Source: Udeniomyces pyricola (lineage: Eukaryota; Basidiomycota; Tremellomycetes; Cystofilobasidiales; Mrakiaceae). From it: a DNA stretch of 64,000 bases. The stretch covers positions 157,480 to 221,479 of the forward strand of contig BCIK01000032.1 in NCBI GenBank assembly GCA_039545295.1. Direction: 5' to 3'. Position numbers and translations under genes: made by a program. The notes under the pieces were generated by a model. It saw only the letters and a program-made list of their open reading frames with translations, made no database searches and had not been told where the DNA came from. Position 1 is the first letter of the stretch, and the number at the start of each line of letters is the position of its first letter. This document shows positions 45,900-58,400 of the stretch, in pieces.

Positions 45900-48800
45900 T
45901 CACGCCCACGCATTCTCATCTTCCAAAGGAAGCGGTGGCGGCGGTGGAGGAACATGAGGCAGCATCGACGAAGCCTCCGTTCCTCCTCCTTCTCCTCTCA
46001 TCGCCTCGGATCCAACGCCAAACCCACGTTCCGGTGACTGTAGTCCTCCTCGTCCTGAGCTGGTGTTCGTCCCGCTCCCAACTGGATCAGTTGAAACGGA
46101 TCCCACCGAGGTCGAACGTGAAAAATCAGGCGCGACCCCCGAAGCAGAGTCCCGTTGTTGTTGTTGGTGTTTCTGATTGGCTTGGACAAGACGAAGGAGG
46201 GATTGATGGTAGTCATCGTACGCCGCGATGAGCTTGATGGATTGTTTTGTTTTTTTTTTCAGGTGAAGGAGAAGAAGAAAGAAACAAAGGGATCAGCACA
46301 TAGGCATCCAAAAACAACCCTCTTATAAACCCCCACCTTCTCCTCCCTTCTCCTTCCTCTTTCACCCATCTCTTTCTTTTTTGTCCATCGCAAAAAAAAA
46401 AAAACTAAAAAAAAACTCACAATCTTCTGCTTAGCGACCAATCCCTCGAGATAACCTTCCAATGTCGCTTTGAAATCCTCGACACGTTCGTGTTCGAACC
46501 GACCAAACTCGTTCTTCACCAACCTCGACACCGTCTCAAACTCGGCTTGAGCTTCTTTGGCCCGTCTTTCGGCCTGAATGGAGGGAAAAGGGAATTTTTT
46601 CCAAACCAAGGGTGGAAGGGAGTAGAAGGTGGATTTGACCAAAAGGAGGAAGCGAATGGAGAGATTAAGCAAAGAAGAAAAAAAAAAAAAGAAGAAAAAG
46701 TCAGCTTCAACCAACTCCTAACCGATCCTTCTCTCGCTCACTCTTCCCTTCTCCTTCCCTTCCCAAGCTTCCTTCCTTCCTCTCGATCCAAACCTCAACT
46801 TACCTCGGCTACGATTCCACCTTCGATCGGCAACCTCTCCTGGGCGATCTTGCCCGACTTTCGGCCCCGTTCGAGGTTCGCCCGGAGCCGTCGACTTTCC
46901 GCCTCGAGCGTCTGCCACGAGAGGTACGTCTTCACCCGAGACCCGAACGCCGACTAATCCAAACCCGGAACGACGAAGAGGAAAGAAGATGAAGATGAAG
47001 AAAACAACCCCAGAAAGATCAAGAGCGCAGACGAGACGGAGAGACGAAAGAAATAAGAAAGAAAGAAGGGTTAGAAGAGGTGCGAGGAAGGGGCGCGGGG
47101 AGAGGGGGGAAAGGGGGTTACTGCGTAAGGTCAAGTAGACGCAAAACGCGGAGGGGAGGAGGAAAGGGAAGGAAGACGAGTTCGAAAAAAAAAAGGTATA
47201 CTTACGCGAACCGAGTTGATGAGCCGAATGTACTCGTCGGCTGGATGACAACCAATGGGGGAAAGGGAAAAGGGGGCAGATCCAGGTTCAGTTCGTCATG
47301 CGTCTCTGGTGGTACTCACCAAGACGAGTAGAATCTCATGACGAAAACATGAAAGAAAGGAAGAAAAGACGAAGACAAAGAAGAAGAAAAGAAAAATAAT
47401 TTTCCTCACCGGTACTCATGAAAAGTCTAACGTCACTCTTTGCGTTCTCCTCATGGACGTCCCTCGAGCGTCGGCCGATATCGGCGAACCTCTCGAGAGC
47501 ATGCGTCAAGCTCTGGTTCAGGTCGCATAAGGCGAGAGCAACGATAGATTCGGCAAAGTCCGACGTCGCCAGCGCGAGGTCTATTTATGATATGGGCAGT
47601 GTAGAGATTGATGGTGAGGAACATAAGCGAGAGTAAGAAGGACAGAAGAAAAGGGACAAGTTTAGGTCAGATCTCGGAAGATGTCCGCGAGCAGTGATCA
47701 AAAGAAGAAAAAGAATGAGAAGGGGAAGGAAGGAAGCAAGGGAAGAAGGCGATTCCAGGGGGCGATTATGTTTTTTTTTTTTCGGTTTACTCACCCGTTC
47801 GTTGCTTCGAGACGAGTTCGATGGACTTGACGAGCGCCTTGAGTTGCGATTCCAAGATGTCCAGCGCGGCTTTCTTGGTGTCAAACCACTGCCGCCAATC
47901 GAGTGCACAGGCGTAACGGGAAGAAGAAGCGAGAGAAAACAAGCACAGAAGGAGAAAAAGAGAGGGTTGAACCGTACATTAACTACGAAGGATCTCTCTC
48001 AACCATCCCAGATAGCACCCTAGCCAAATCGACAAAAAGGAAGAAAAAAGAGGGGAAGGGGGGGGGGGTATGTGTGTGTGTGTGTATATGCGAAACCTCC
48101 CTCTCTCACTCACTTCATCTCGCTCGACAAATTTTGTGCCCACGATCGTCCCAGCGAAACTGGCGAGGTAACCTTTCTGTTCGCTCGCCACTTCGGATTT
48201 GCGATTCTTGATCTGATTGTGAACACGGATGGTTTTGTGGTAGATGAGAGAGGAGGGAAGGAGGGGAGGGGGAGAAGGAGAAGAGAGAAAGTGTATTGAG
48301 AGTAGTGAAGGTAAAGAAAGATCGAGGTGGGTTTGAAAGGCATGTCAGCCAAATTTCGGTCATTCCCAGGCAACGCTTTCTTTTCTGCCACCAAACAAGA
48401 AGAGAAAATAAAGGAAAAGACGAAGAAAGAGGGGGAGACCCCAAAAGAAAAAAAAATTCAAACAGGAGGAGGAGAAATCTGTCGTTTCTTACCTCCATCG
48501 AAAACGTGTCGGACTCGAGGAACGTTCTCAGATCGGGATCGAGTTGGAGGATCGGATGGTTCGCCATCTTCTGCAAGCAGTTCTCCAGCGAGCTCCGTCG
48601 GGATTCCACAAAGTCTTCAGCGAACCGACCTGTGGACAAGAGCGACCAAAGGAAAAGAGAAAAGACAGAAACATTGGTTCCAGAAGAGGAGGAAGAAGAC
48701 AGCGAGGATTAGATACATAACGCGGAAAGTAGGAAACGCATCTCTGCTTGATCCTAACCCCCTTTCCTTCTCTTCCTTCCAGCTCATTCGATGGACGCAA

Positions 48801-51234
48801 GCTCCAGGGAAAAAAGTTCGACTGACGAGCCGGCGAATCGATCGCGCCCGCCTTGGCAAACAGATACGCACCAAACGGGTGCTTGTCCGGCACAGGCGGC
48901 ACGATGACGCCTGGGTTGTTCAGCTGGAGGACTTGAAAGAGCCAGAGGAAATCGGAGAACCGACGGAGGACTGAGATATTGGAGCGAGAAAACAGGTTCG
49001 AGGTTGTCTGGAGAAGCAAACAGGGCGATGAAGTAGTCGAGAGAGAGGGAGTTAGAGAAGGAGCAGAGGAGACCTCAATCAGCATGGATAGATCGTGAAC
49101 AGCTCAAAGAAAACGAGAGGCAAAAAGAAGTGGAAAAAACGCAACTTGAGTCGTGACAGTGTAGACGATATGAGCATTGGTGGCGATGCCGACTTTCGTA
49201 GGATCGCCAACATGAATGTCAAACATGTGGCTAGCCTTCGATCCTGACGCGGGTGAACGGTCAGGTGATCTCGGCCGAATAGGACGCGACTATACAAGCA
49301 GCAAGAAAAACAAGACACAAGGTGATAAACCCCATCAGTGTTGCTGCAATGGAGAGTGGCCAGAACCAGAGGCTTTTCAGAACCCAGAAGAAAGTGAAGC
49401 TCACATCCTCGGGGTCGTCATCGTCATCGTCGTCTTCATCATCTACCCTCCCACCGCTGGGAGTCTGACTGTCATTGCTCGCCATCCTCCTCGAGCTCGT
49501 TCCACTGCTGCCTCCGCCAACAGTATATGGCGTTTCACCGAGACTATCACCTCCCCATGCTCCTCCTCCATCGAGAACGTCATCCTGCGAGGAAAGACCG
49601 CCAACAATGGACGAGATGTGATTACTCGGAGGTTCACCCCATCCTCCCTCTCCTCCACCCAAGCCCGTCCCTAAGCCTCGAGAGGTTCCTCCACCCATCC
49701 CGTCGGAGGAAATCGCGCCTTCTGTTCCTCCTGACCAACCCACGGGTTCAGGCGTCGAGGTCTCTCCGAGAGACAGATTGGAGAATGATCGAGCGTAGGT
49801 CGGCGTTTGAGACTGGGGCGTCTCGAGCGGAGAGACCAGCACGCGGTCTTCTCGCTGAGGTTGGTCCGAGGCGACGGCTGAGATAGAAGAAGCGTCAAAG
49901 TTCGAGAATCCGGACTGAGAAGGGTTGTCAGAGGCTGCCGATGAGATGGAGGCCGAAGTTGAGAAAGACGAATCGGAGGGATGTGGTTGGCTGTCTGCGG
50001 GCGGCATAGATGTCGTCGTCGTCGTGTCCTTCTGAGGGTCTTGCTCATGGTCCTGGGTGACCGGCTCCGTTGAGGACTCGTTTGCGAGGCTCGTAGCCGG
50101 CGAGGGAGTTGGCGAGGCTGGCTTCGAGGCTGGCTCAGATGAGGGAAGGGGGATTTCGGTGGGCGGTGTGGGCAGGGCGACGTTGTTGGTCGCCGTCGGA
50201 GTCGTGTGATCAGGAGAAGGGGTAGCAGATTGGGGTGAAGACGAAGCTGCCGTCGTCGTCTCGTCATCGATGACAATCGTGTTTGGAACTGGAGCTTCGG
50301 ATGAGACGCTTTCAGAAGGTGTGGAAGGTGCCACTTGACTTTGTTGCAAGGAGCTGGGTTCGACGATTGTTGCGGGCTCAGCAGTGGAAGACGAAGAGGT
50401 CGAGGCAGACGATGAAGCCATAGTCGCCTTTGCGGTACGAGAGGATATTGCCGCTGGTTTCTTGGCCGGGGATGAGGTCCGGACCGACGGCTTGAAGGCT
50501 GATTTGAGCTTGGTCTCTTCCGACTCGCCAAGCAACGACAGCAACGGGTCGAGGGACGATCCTCGACGGGACAAAACGGGCGCGTCACTGCTGTCGGTGA
50601 GATGGCCTCCGCGCGCGTCGTTGGATGACTTATCGTGAGTTTGTGAATCACCAAAGCCACGATCACTGTCGGCTGGTTCGAAGCCATTGTCAGTAGCTCG
50701 CTGCTGGTTGTCTCTGTAGGGTTGCGACTGGAAACCGGTCGAGGAGGAAGAGGTGGAGGCGGCAGAGAAGCCGACGTGATCGTCAAAACCGGCCGCTGTC
50801 GGCGTCTGGTCTTGATCGAGAACGCTGACGTATGGATTGGTAAGCTCCTGCCCAGGGCTAAAGACTGGAGTAGCGAGTGGGGGACTGTAGTTGATCTCTG
50901 GTGGAGCGGACGCGTAAGGATCGTCGAGCAGGGCGGCAGCGGTGATATTATTGTTGTTGTCGGAGGAGGCGGAGATGAGATCACCATCGGTGAAGGGCTG
51001 GCCAAAGGATAGGGAAGTCGAGGCAAAGGGATTACTGATGGATGAAGGTTGGGCTATTGATGAGGAGCTAGCGATGATGGGGGTGGATTGATAGATGGAG
51101 GACGAGCCAAAAGGTGAGATGGAGTTGGCAAAGGGGTTCTCATCTTCGTCGGGGCTGAGGAATGAGGATGACTGGAGGGTGGGGTTTGGAATGGAAGCCT
51201 GGAGGAGTCTAGCGAGGTCATCGTCTTGCTCCAT
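45900..51234 (-). CDS. VPS5: Sorting nexin Vps5 (SNX1-type retromer subunit)
   Basis: This PX-BAR protein pairs with Vps17 to tubulate endosomes and drives endosome-to-Golgi retrieval. The start MEQDDDLARLL was chosen at 51234. The longer upstream frame is Pro/Ser-rich and reads through likely 5'UTR. Exon 1 (49405-51234) is about 600 residues of Ser/Thr/Pro-rich disorder ending in an acidic DDEDDDDDDDPED run. PX domain exons 49146-49289, 48872-49007 and 48493-48629 encode FDIHVGDPTKVG, ISVLRRFSDFLWLF, NNPGVIVPPVPDKH, GRFAEDFVESRRSSLE and FLESDTFSME. BAR exons follow (48114-48212, 47795-47888, 47410-47580 and further ones): FAGTIVGTKFVERDE, KAALDILESQLKALVKSIEL, LSWQTLEAESRRLRANLERG, EFETVSRLVKNEFGRFEHER. 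The last exon has LIAAYDDYHQSL and a Gly/Pro-rich tail ending ENAWA. The N-terminal disorder is long for the family. Confidence 0.92.
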
Positions 51235-51653
51235 GGTGGCGAGTGTTGGATGGATGGAGGATGAGCGATGGCTATGAGGAGGGGACGGGGAAGGATGTAA
51301 TGGAGGCCAGCGTAACAAGCCAAACGGAGTGCGAGCTCTCTTGAGTCACCCACTGTATAACGTTATTATAACACGACCACTGTCGGGGTGAGCCGGCCAA
51401 GCGCGCCATGGGTTCGCATGGGTTTGCATGGAACATGGGTTAGCCAGCCAGCCAAGCCAGCCAAGCCAGCTCTGATTCAAGCTGATCGATCATCGATCAT
51501 CAACCTGGATATTGAATATATTGCATTGACTGACGTTGACTGACGTCCCACTTACTTTCCCCTCATCATCCGATCCTGCTCCTGATCCAGCTCTAGCCGG
51601 CCCTCTGCACCTCACATCATTACAACCTAACGCCTCATTTACCCTCACCCACC
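51235..51653. promoter_or_regulatory. Divergent region upstream of VPS5
   Basis: A 419-bp spacer with tandem gccagccaa units (about 51436-51471), overlapping gatcgatcatcgatcat palindromes (about 51484-51500) and a duplicated tgactgacgt (51528-51545). The last could be a bZIP half-site (TGACGT) in duplicate. It should contain the VPS5 promoter. Confidence 0.45.
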
Positions 51654-51993
51654 ATGCCCTACCTCCATAGCTACACCTCTTGCATCCTCATCAACGATCA
51701 AGAGGTCCCAGAGTACTCCAACCAGGCCATCCGCTACATTGTCTCCGAACCTGGTCAAGTCAGTCGAAGAAGCCAAAGCAGGTTTGTTCCGTCTCCCGTC
51801 CATTTCAATCATCCGTAAAGCCGTTTCTGACAGCGGGTTTTTGTCCTCCTTTTGTCGCGCGTCGCTCCTAATAGGAAAAAATATCGGGAGGGACAAAGCA
51901 AGAGCCCATCGAGCTCTAACTTTGCTTATCTGTGCGCGTCCACAGGCTCTGCTTCAACTCAATAACATCTCTATCCCTGGCACCTGTAGCTAG
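51654..51993 (+). pseudogene. Short relic-like ORF, possibly a truncated DUF7918-type gene
   Basis: Two exons (51654-51758 and 51946-51993, donor gtcagt, acceptor cgtccacag) give a 50-residue product. The first 35 residues contain CILINDQEVPEYSNQAIRY and IVSEPGQ. From memory this resembles the opening strands of fungal DUF7918-type proteins (a ...VEEY...CYIPSEAGK pattern). That domain normally continues for well over 150 residues, but here it stops after a short second exon ending PGTCS. It may be a decayed copy, a genuine small protein, or a chance ORF. The similarity is judged by eye and is weak. Confidence 0.3.
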
Positions 51994-52736
51994 CTAGCTA
52001 TTCTCTCGTCTCCGCATTATTAGGTTGTTTTTTTTCTTGTACCAACTGCACATCTCTGATGTTATCTTATGTGAATCTTTGCGCCCATCTTGGTCTGCTT
52101 GTTTTGCTCTCTTCATTTTTTTTCTTGTGCGTTCCGTATTCTCGTCTCGGGTTTATGCTGTCTTGATGTCCGGATCCGGACAATCGACGATTGAGCAAGG
52201 CTCATCAATGATGTGTCCCTGATCAATTATCCCTTTGACTTATTTTTGGTGCCCGGCCTTTCCAATTATCTCTGGCATCTTCTGGGTTGCTTCCTCTTCG
52301 TTTCCGGGCGTCTTTCTCGTGGCTGATCGATGATGATCAAGGTGAAAATTGCTACATGCAAGCATCTACCGAACATGTATGTATATATGAGGAGACATAC
52401 TAATTTGGATGATGGATCGAATTGATCTTGGAGTTTTCGTTTGGGCGTTGTTTCTTTATCTCAATCTGTGATCGGCAATTGATAATTGATCGTCGGCGCA
52501 TGCCGATTGATACCCTCGTGCAACCGTCCGTCGTTTTGTCACGACATCGCATGCTCCCTCGTCTTACAGTAATCTCCCCCAACAACCATCCTTCTCTCTC
52601 TGAGTACGCCTTCGAGCCTGACCTGATCCTGATATCCTTTGATTCGACAGTCCACACCGCTGAAGGAAACCTGCTTGTTCGCTGGCCCTCGAAATCTTTC
52701 CAGTCTTCCTCATCAATCCCTTTGAGCGAGTCGATC
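51994..52736. other. Intergenic region upstream of the thioredoxin-like gene
   Basis: Pyrimidine-rich on the plus strand with short A/T palindromes; it should contain the promoter and 5'UTR of the next gene. The open frame extends upstream of the chosen ATG but has no domain-like sequence. Confidence 0.55.
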
Positions 52737-54460
52737 ATGATACTTCCATCTATCTCCATCGCGCTGCCACTGCTTCTCCTCCCATTATCGACCCAAGCTT
52801 CCTTCTTTAAGCCGGTCTCTCAAGCTCCCATTCACGTCCCAGCAGCCATCATCTCTTCATCTACCGGCCCCTCAGACCCTTCTCGACCTCCTTCGCAATC
52901 GACTCCTCCTCCTCCGGAAACCCTCGTCTCCAAAGCGACCCTCTACGCAACGACATTCCTCTATACGACCACGGGTATCGACCTAGGAGGTGTCGCCCAA
53001 TCCGTCGCTGACCTCGAGCTGCGCGGACAGGAAACGGACATTGAGGATGGCGTCGTGAGGTTGACGGATGAGAATTGGGAAGAGTTGGTCGAGCTGGAGA
53101 CGTTACCGAAGGGCGTGCAAGAAGAGGACAAGGTTTGGTGTATCCTTGTGTGAGTCTGCATCAGAAGCCACCCGAAAACTTGAACGTATGCTATCTAAGG
53201 GTAGGAAACTACAGGGACGTTATCACAGCGAGGCGGAAGTGAGGCTTTAATAGGCATCGAGATGCCAAACATTACCTTGCTTACTTCTTACCTTGGCTTG
53301 TACACAGGCACGGTCCCTACACAGACCCATTGACTGCAGTCTTCTGGGATGCTCACACTATCGCCGCTAACACGACTAAAGCCCTCGCTGCGAATGGATC
53401 AGATCCTCTGGATATGTCTCATGTTTCGTTCGCTCGGGTCAATTATCTGACCGTCACGGAGCTGACAACGAGGTGGCTCGTGTTCAAGTGAGAAGCTCTT
53501 CTTTTTTTTTTTGCTTGCTTGCTTACTCTGAATGGTTTCCTTCATTCCAAGTTGATTGTTCATATTTGGACTGAAAAGTATTCCAGAGTACATCTAACGC
53601 ATCGCTTCGATACCGCTACCCTTCATCTTCATCTTCCACTTCCGCCCTGACTGGTTGATTTCTTAGGCCGCCATACCTTGTCTTTGCCTCCAAGCGCGGA
53701 TCCGAGCTCCGGTTCCTTTCTCCTCGAGCCATGAGACCGGATGGACCTCGACTTCGAGGTGTCCTTTCCAAAGGCGGATGGAGAGACGCACCTATCTGGG
53801 AAAGCTCCTTCGGACCCGGTGGGAAATGGTACGAACGCCCCCCTACTTGTATCGATATGCCTGAGTGGGGTTTCGCTAACATCAATGCGTTTCATCTCCT
53901 CCTTCTTCTTCTTCTTCTTGTTCTCTCTTGTTCGTTTTGTTGTTCCTTGATGGCTCGGTTGCATCTCATCATCATCACAGGGAGTATGTCCTGAGACAGA
54001 TCGGCGTCGGTCTCGCGCTCTGGCACGAAAAGACCAAGAACATCCCTCGGATCGTCTGGCTCGGGCTCTCGGGCTTGATCTCTCAAACAATCCTCAGTAT
54101 CCTCCATGGCAAAGCCGAATCACCAGCTAAAGGACCTTCTACCAGTACCACTGCCACCACCACCGGCGGCAGCACTGGCTCCCCTGTTGCTAGGACGACA
54201 AAGGTTCGTTCGTTGCGAGCGTGCCGTCATTGTCAACGTTCGAAAAGTGGTTTTTTTTTTTGTCGTTTCGGATACTCACTTAGAACACCCTCTCTTTCTT
54301 CCCTGAAACAAACTCCCCTTTCTTCTTCTAGGCTGGCGATCCGTTGGAGTCCGAAATTGTGATCCCCGCAGGATCCGAGCAAGCCAAAGCGGTCGCGGAA
54401 GCCGTCCGGAAACGAGCGGCTGCTTCGAGATCTGCTGCACTCGCCCCGAACGAAATATAA
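52737..54460 (+). CDS. ER thioredoxin-like type I membrane protein
   Basis: Five exons (52737-53149, 53308-53487, 53667-53828, 53981-54203, 54332-54460) sum to 1107 nt, 368 residues. A cleavable signal peptide MILPSISIALPLLLLPLSTQA was used to choose the start; an upstream in-frame extension would bury it. After a Ser/Pro linker the luminal part reads like a thioredoxin fold: VVRLTDENWEEL, KVWCILVHGPYTDP in the position of the active-site strand, FARVNYLT, and YLVFASKRGSELRFLSPRAM. The usual CxxC is reduced to a single Cys (WCILV), so oxidoreductase activity is doubtful. A transmembrane segment (IVWLGLSGLISQTILSIL) follows at about residue 270, then a Ser/Thr-rich cytosolic tail with AKAVAEAVRKRAAASR. 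The closest idea is a TMX/Mpd-like ER protein; this is an inference from layout. Confidence 0.7.
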
Positions 54461-54477
54461 GAGTTACTTTTGGTTGG

Positions 54478-54516
<39 letters not shown>

Positions 54517-55484
54517 TGTTTTTTTTTTATATGTGTATGAGGAGGTGGACTTGATCGTTTAGCCGGCGGCGTGTTTGAGGGAAGGGAAGCGGGGGGATTG
54601 ATTGCATACATGATCTGACATATAATCGATGGATCAGGCTTTGTTGAGCGAGAAGACCGGATTGATTGGTTTAAAGTCCTGTCTTTAGATATATACATAT
54701 GTTGAGAGGTCGATATGATAATGTGCATCCTTGGAACGCCCTATATATACATGGCCGACGGAACAGCCTGGATATACTGATATGTAGTACGTAAATACAT
54801 TCCAAACGACGGCGTGCTCGGGAGGCGGAGATTGCCCGCAGCAGATTAACATCTAAAATTGGGGCACTTGATGATCAGGTCCACAAGGGTGGTGCGAGAA
54901 GGCAGAGCCAGGCCACCGCTCGAGCTGTACAATTCCATCTCCATCCACATCACTCCCAGTACGCTTCGCTTCGTGATACAACCAGTAGTCCTTAGTCGCC
55001 TATCAGCTATCAGCGTCCTGGTAAGCCCATCCCTCCTTGGTTCTGCTGTGCTGGGTAAGCACTCGTCCAGATGCGTCGACGCTCCTCCATACACATCTCG
55101 GCTGGACTCGAATCGTCCGCCTGCAGATCCACCTCCGCAGGCAATCTCAGCCCGTCGTCGGTCATCCCCTTTTGGATGCGTTCCGATCCGGCATCGACGA
55201 CGACGGGCACCTCGATACTCAGGTGATAGCGACCCTTGATCATAGGGGACATTGGTCTACTATCCATGGATCTCGTGTGACATACCATACATCAGTCGTC
55301 AGGCGATGTGCTGACTGCTATCTCGAGATGCAAAGCTCCTTCGGCTTTCCGTCGCGTCGTCATCGATGTTGACGTCGTCGTCTCCCCCTAGTTAGCTCCT
55401 CCCCCCCACTCGACCCTTGTTTCTTTCCATGTTTAGACTTCACGTCCTTACGTCCATGCTCTCTTTCTCAACTGACCACCTAAA
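54461..55484. other. Intergenic region upstream of SEC59
   Basis: About 1.0 kb with a (TG)n repeat and short A/T repeats near 54686-54710. Small ORFs around 54860-55370 have no recognisable domain. The last 120 bases before the SEC59 start are pyrimidine-rich. Confidence 0.65.
54478..54513 (+). repeat. (TG)n microsatellite
   Basis: About 17 TG dinucleotides directly downstream of the thioredoxin-like stop codon. Confidence 0.95.
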
Positions 55485-58400
55485 ATGTCGGTTGTCCTGT
55501 CAACCCCGCCGCCCGTCCTGTCAAGCTTCAGATCGTCTCGCCGACCTCGCCGCGGCCTCTCTCCCTCGAGTATGCGAGTAGCAGCACCTTCATCGACCCG
55601 TTCGACGCCTTCGCCTTCGCCGCCTCCACCTCCACCTCTGCCGTTGGCTCCCATGGCCCGCGTGAGCTCCACTAGCGTCAACCCGCCTTCATCGCCGACG
55701 CGTCGTCGATATTCTCACAACACCCACAGCCATGCCCAACATTTGGATCGGGACCGGCTCCCATCGCCAAAGCCCTCGTCGGCCTCTGCAGCGTCCCTCG
55801 AGGCTTCGTCCGGCTCGGGGTCCTCAGGCACGCGAGCAGGCCGCCGCCGGAGCTTTGCCGCGGGTCATGCCACTGGGTCGGGGAGCAGGAAACCTCACAA
55901 GGATGTGTCGAGGGGGAGAAGCGTCGGAGCCGGACTGCAAGGGGGCGCCGCAGGTGAGAATGAAGGGTCTGTAACGAGTCCGCATTGGATGGGAGAGGAG
56001 AGCAGCAGCGCTCCTGGGGGTGACAGCACGTCTGCTACAGAGGGTGAAGGCTGGTCTCGATGGGGCTCAAGGAACGGGCTTCCCCTCACTACCTTCGCTA
56101 CGAGTACGACGACCAACGCTTCTCCATCTCAATCAACTTCTTCACGGCCTTCGTCGGCGCAGTTCCCCCATCTTCGCAATCACGACTCGACCCGGTCTTC
56201 TTCTGCCACACGATCTCGCCCGCTGTCGAGTTCCACCCATCTTGGTAATACATCTCACCATGCCCATCACACCCATCATTCATCATCCCATCAAACTTCG
56301 AGGCCGGCCTCTGCCCCACTCCTTCCGCTCGAGCTTCAGCTATCTCTCTTTGGTGGTAAGGAGCTCAGCCTGACCATCTCGAGAACGTTGCTCGAAAGCT
56401 GTCTAGTCTTGGGTGCCGTCGTCGGTGGAGCGTACGGCCTTCAATGTCGAGACAATCCAGTCGACCACCAGAGTGCTATGGAAATCCTTTCCGTCATGTT
56501 CCTATCTCTCAGCTACGTGTTGCTTCGATCGATTTCTCCCCCTGGCTCATCCCGTCACTCTTCCCCCAAGACCCCAATACACGCTCCACTTCCCTTCCAA
56601 AGCCGATCAACTCATCCACTACGACCACCTCGCTCGTCCGCCTTTTCCCTCCCTCTCTTCCGCGATGGGTCCAAGGGCTTTGTTTGGGGCACCGACGACC
56701 GCGACTACCGCGACGAACCCGACGATGGGGCGCTCATCTCATTTCTCTTTGGTCCACTCCTGGCTGCCTCGCTCCTCCTTACTACCCTTCGACAGCTCGA
56801 ACAACCGACCCTTTCCTCATCCCTGCCCAGAGACTGGTTTGTCGAATCGCCTCTCATTATTCCTCCATCCTTCGAGGCTTCATCAGCGTCGTTTGGAGCT
56901 TCTGCAGTCTCGACTTTGGTCGTAGAGGATATGAACCCTCGTATCGCCCTTGAGGCGCTTGCCAAATCGCGACGGTCGATGCTCTCCCTCTCGTCCGTCA
57001 TTGCCGTCGTTTTGCTCCTCCAGCTGCTTTTTTCACGATGGGCCGAGGCCGTCCACGCGAAGAAGAAAGGTGCCCTCGTTGATGGCGAACGAGACGGCGT
57101 CGCGGTGGGCCTGCCAGGCGAAAAGTGGTGGTTGCCGAGGAGTGAATGGAAGCGGACGGGAAGTGTGGTGAGCTTCGGCTTGGCTGTCAGTATCGGTCTG
57201 GGGTGCATCAAGGCTGGATTCGAACGGTGGTCAATCCCGGTATGGACGAGTGAGTCCACGATCTACGATTTGCTCTTGCGGTTTGGACCAAGTGACTCAC
57301 CCAGGATTTATCTCACCCTTGGTGTTCGTTTCTCCGTGTTTTTTTTTATGACCAGATCTCAGCGTCGTCGACATCTTCATTGCCTCACTCTTTCATCAGT
57401 CGTCCATGTACGTTTGCGTCCGACTCGCCCGGCGAGGCTTCACACTGGGCGAACTCAGCATCGTCTCCCAGTTTTCGACCGCCCTCTTTATGGAATCGGT
57501 CAACTTGACTCGGGCCAAGGTAAGCAGATCCCGTGGACTTCTGGATCTCGATTTTTTGTGTTCGTTTTCCTCTTGGGCTCGCACCTCGTATTGTTGAGTT
57601 TTCTGTCTGATGAAAACCTTTGCCTTCCTCGCGCCCTGCTATATTTACCGGGCATAATCAGAACTCGATCAATTTCCTATCTTTCCTCTCGACATCATAC
57701 GTCCAGACGTACCGCCTTCCCACGCCCCTCCTCATCTTTCAACTTGCCCTCATTCCTGGCTCTTTCCTTACTGGTATCCTTCTTTCACCCCTCCTTGTCC
57801 TCTCTCGGCACATCTCGCAAAAGCCCTCTCATCGGCTTCGATTTCCCTCAGAGAAGTACGTTCATCGTCGTTACCTCGCCCTTGGCTTCTACTCCGGTAC
57901 GCTCGTCATTGTCGGTGGGTGTGTCGGGACGTGGACTAAATGGCAGCTCGGTTGGAGAAACCCATGGATGTGGGCGATTTGGTGGATGTGCGAAGGCCCG
58001 CATTGGTGGAGCCGAATCGGTCTCGTTGGGTATTGGGGTGGTTTGGCAGCGGTCAGTGTCGGAGGATGGCAGAGACAACTCGTCAAGGCTCGTCAAGGTA
58101 GACCTTGGGTTTCGGTCGGGTCAAACCGAGGAGCCGTTTCAGTTCCTCCCCCGACGCTGCATCAACACAAGAGTGAAAATTCACTCACCTCGATCGGAGT
58201 TGATGGGATCAACGTATCTCACGTTCATTCGACTTTGCTCACGATGGGTCCCACCTCGACTTCCTCATCCACGTTCCTGGTTGGGAGCCATGGACCTCCG
58301 GGCGGAGGAGGGGACACTAGCATCGGCGGAAGTGGCGGGAGCACGAGTCATAGCGGACATTCGAGTTATTCGCCAGGAAGCATGATGGAACGAGTCCCTA

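Noticed and set aside
49671..51026. 451-codon ORF overlapping VPS5 exon 1 in another frame
   Set aside because: It is a shadow frame of the Ser/Thr/Pro-rich VPS5 N terminus, giving an Arg/Pro-rich translation without any motif.
51235..51318. Upstream in-frame start for VPS5 (MLRWPPLH...)
   Set aside because: The extra 28 residues are Pro/Ser-rich with no conservation expected; MEQDDD at 51234 is a typical acidic fungal Vps5 start.
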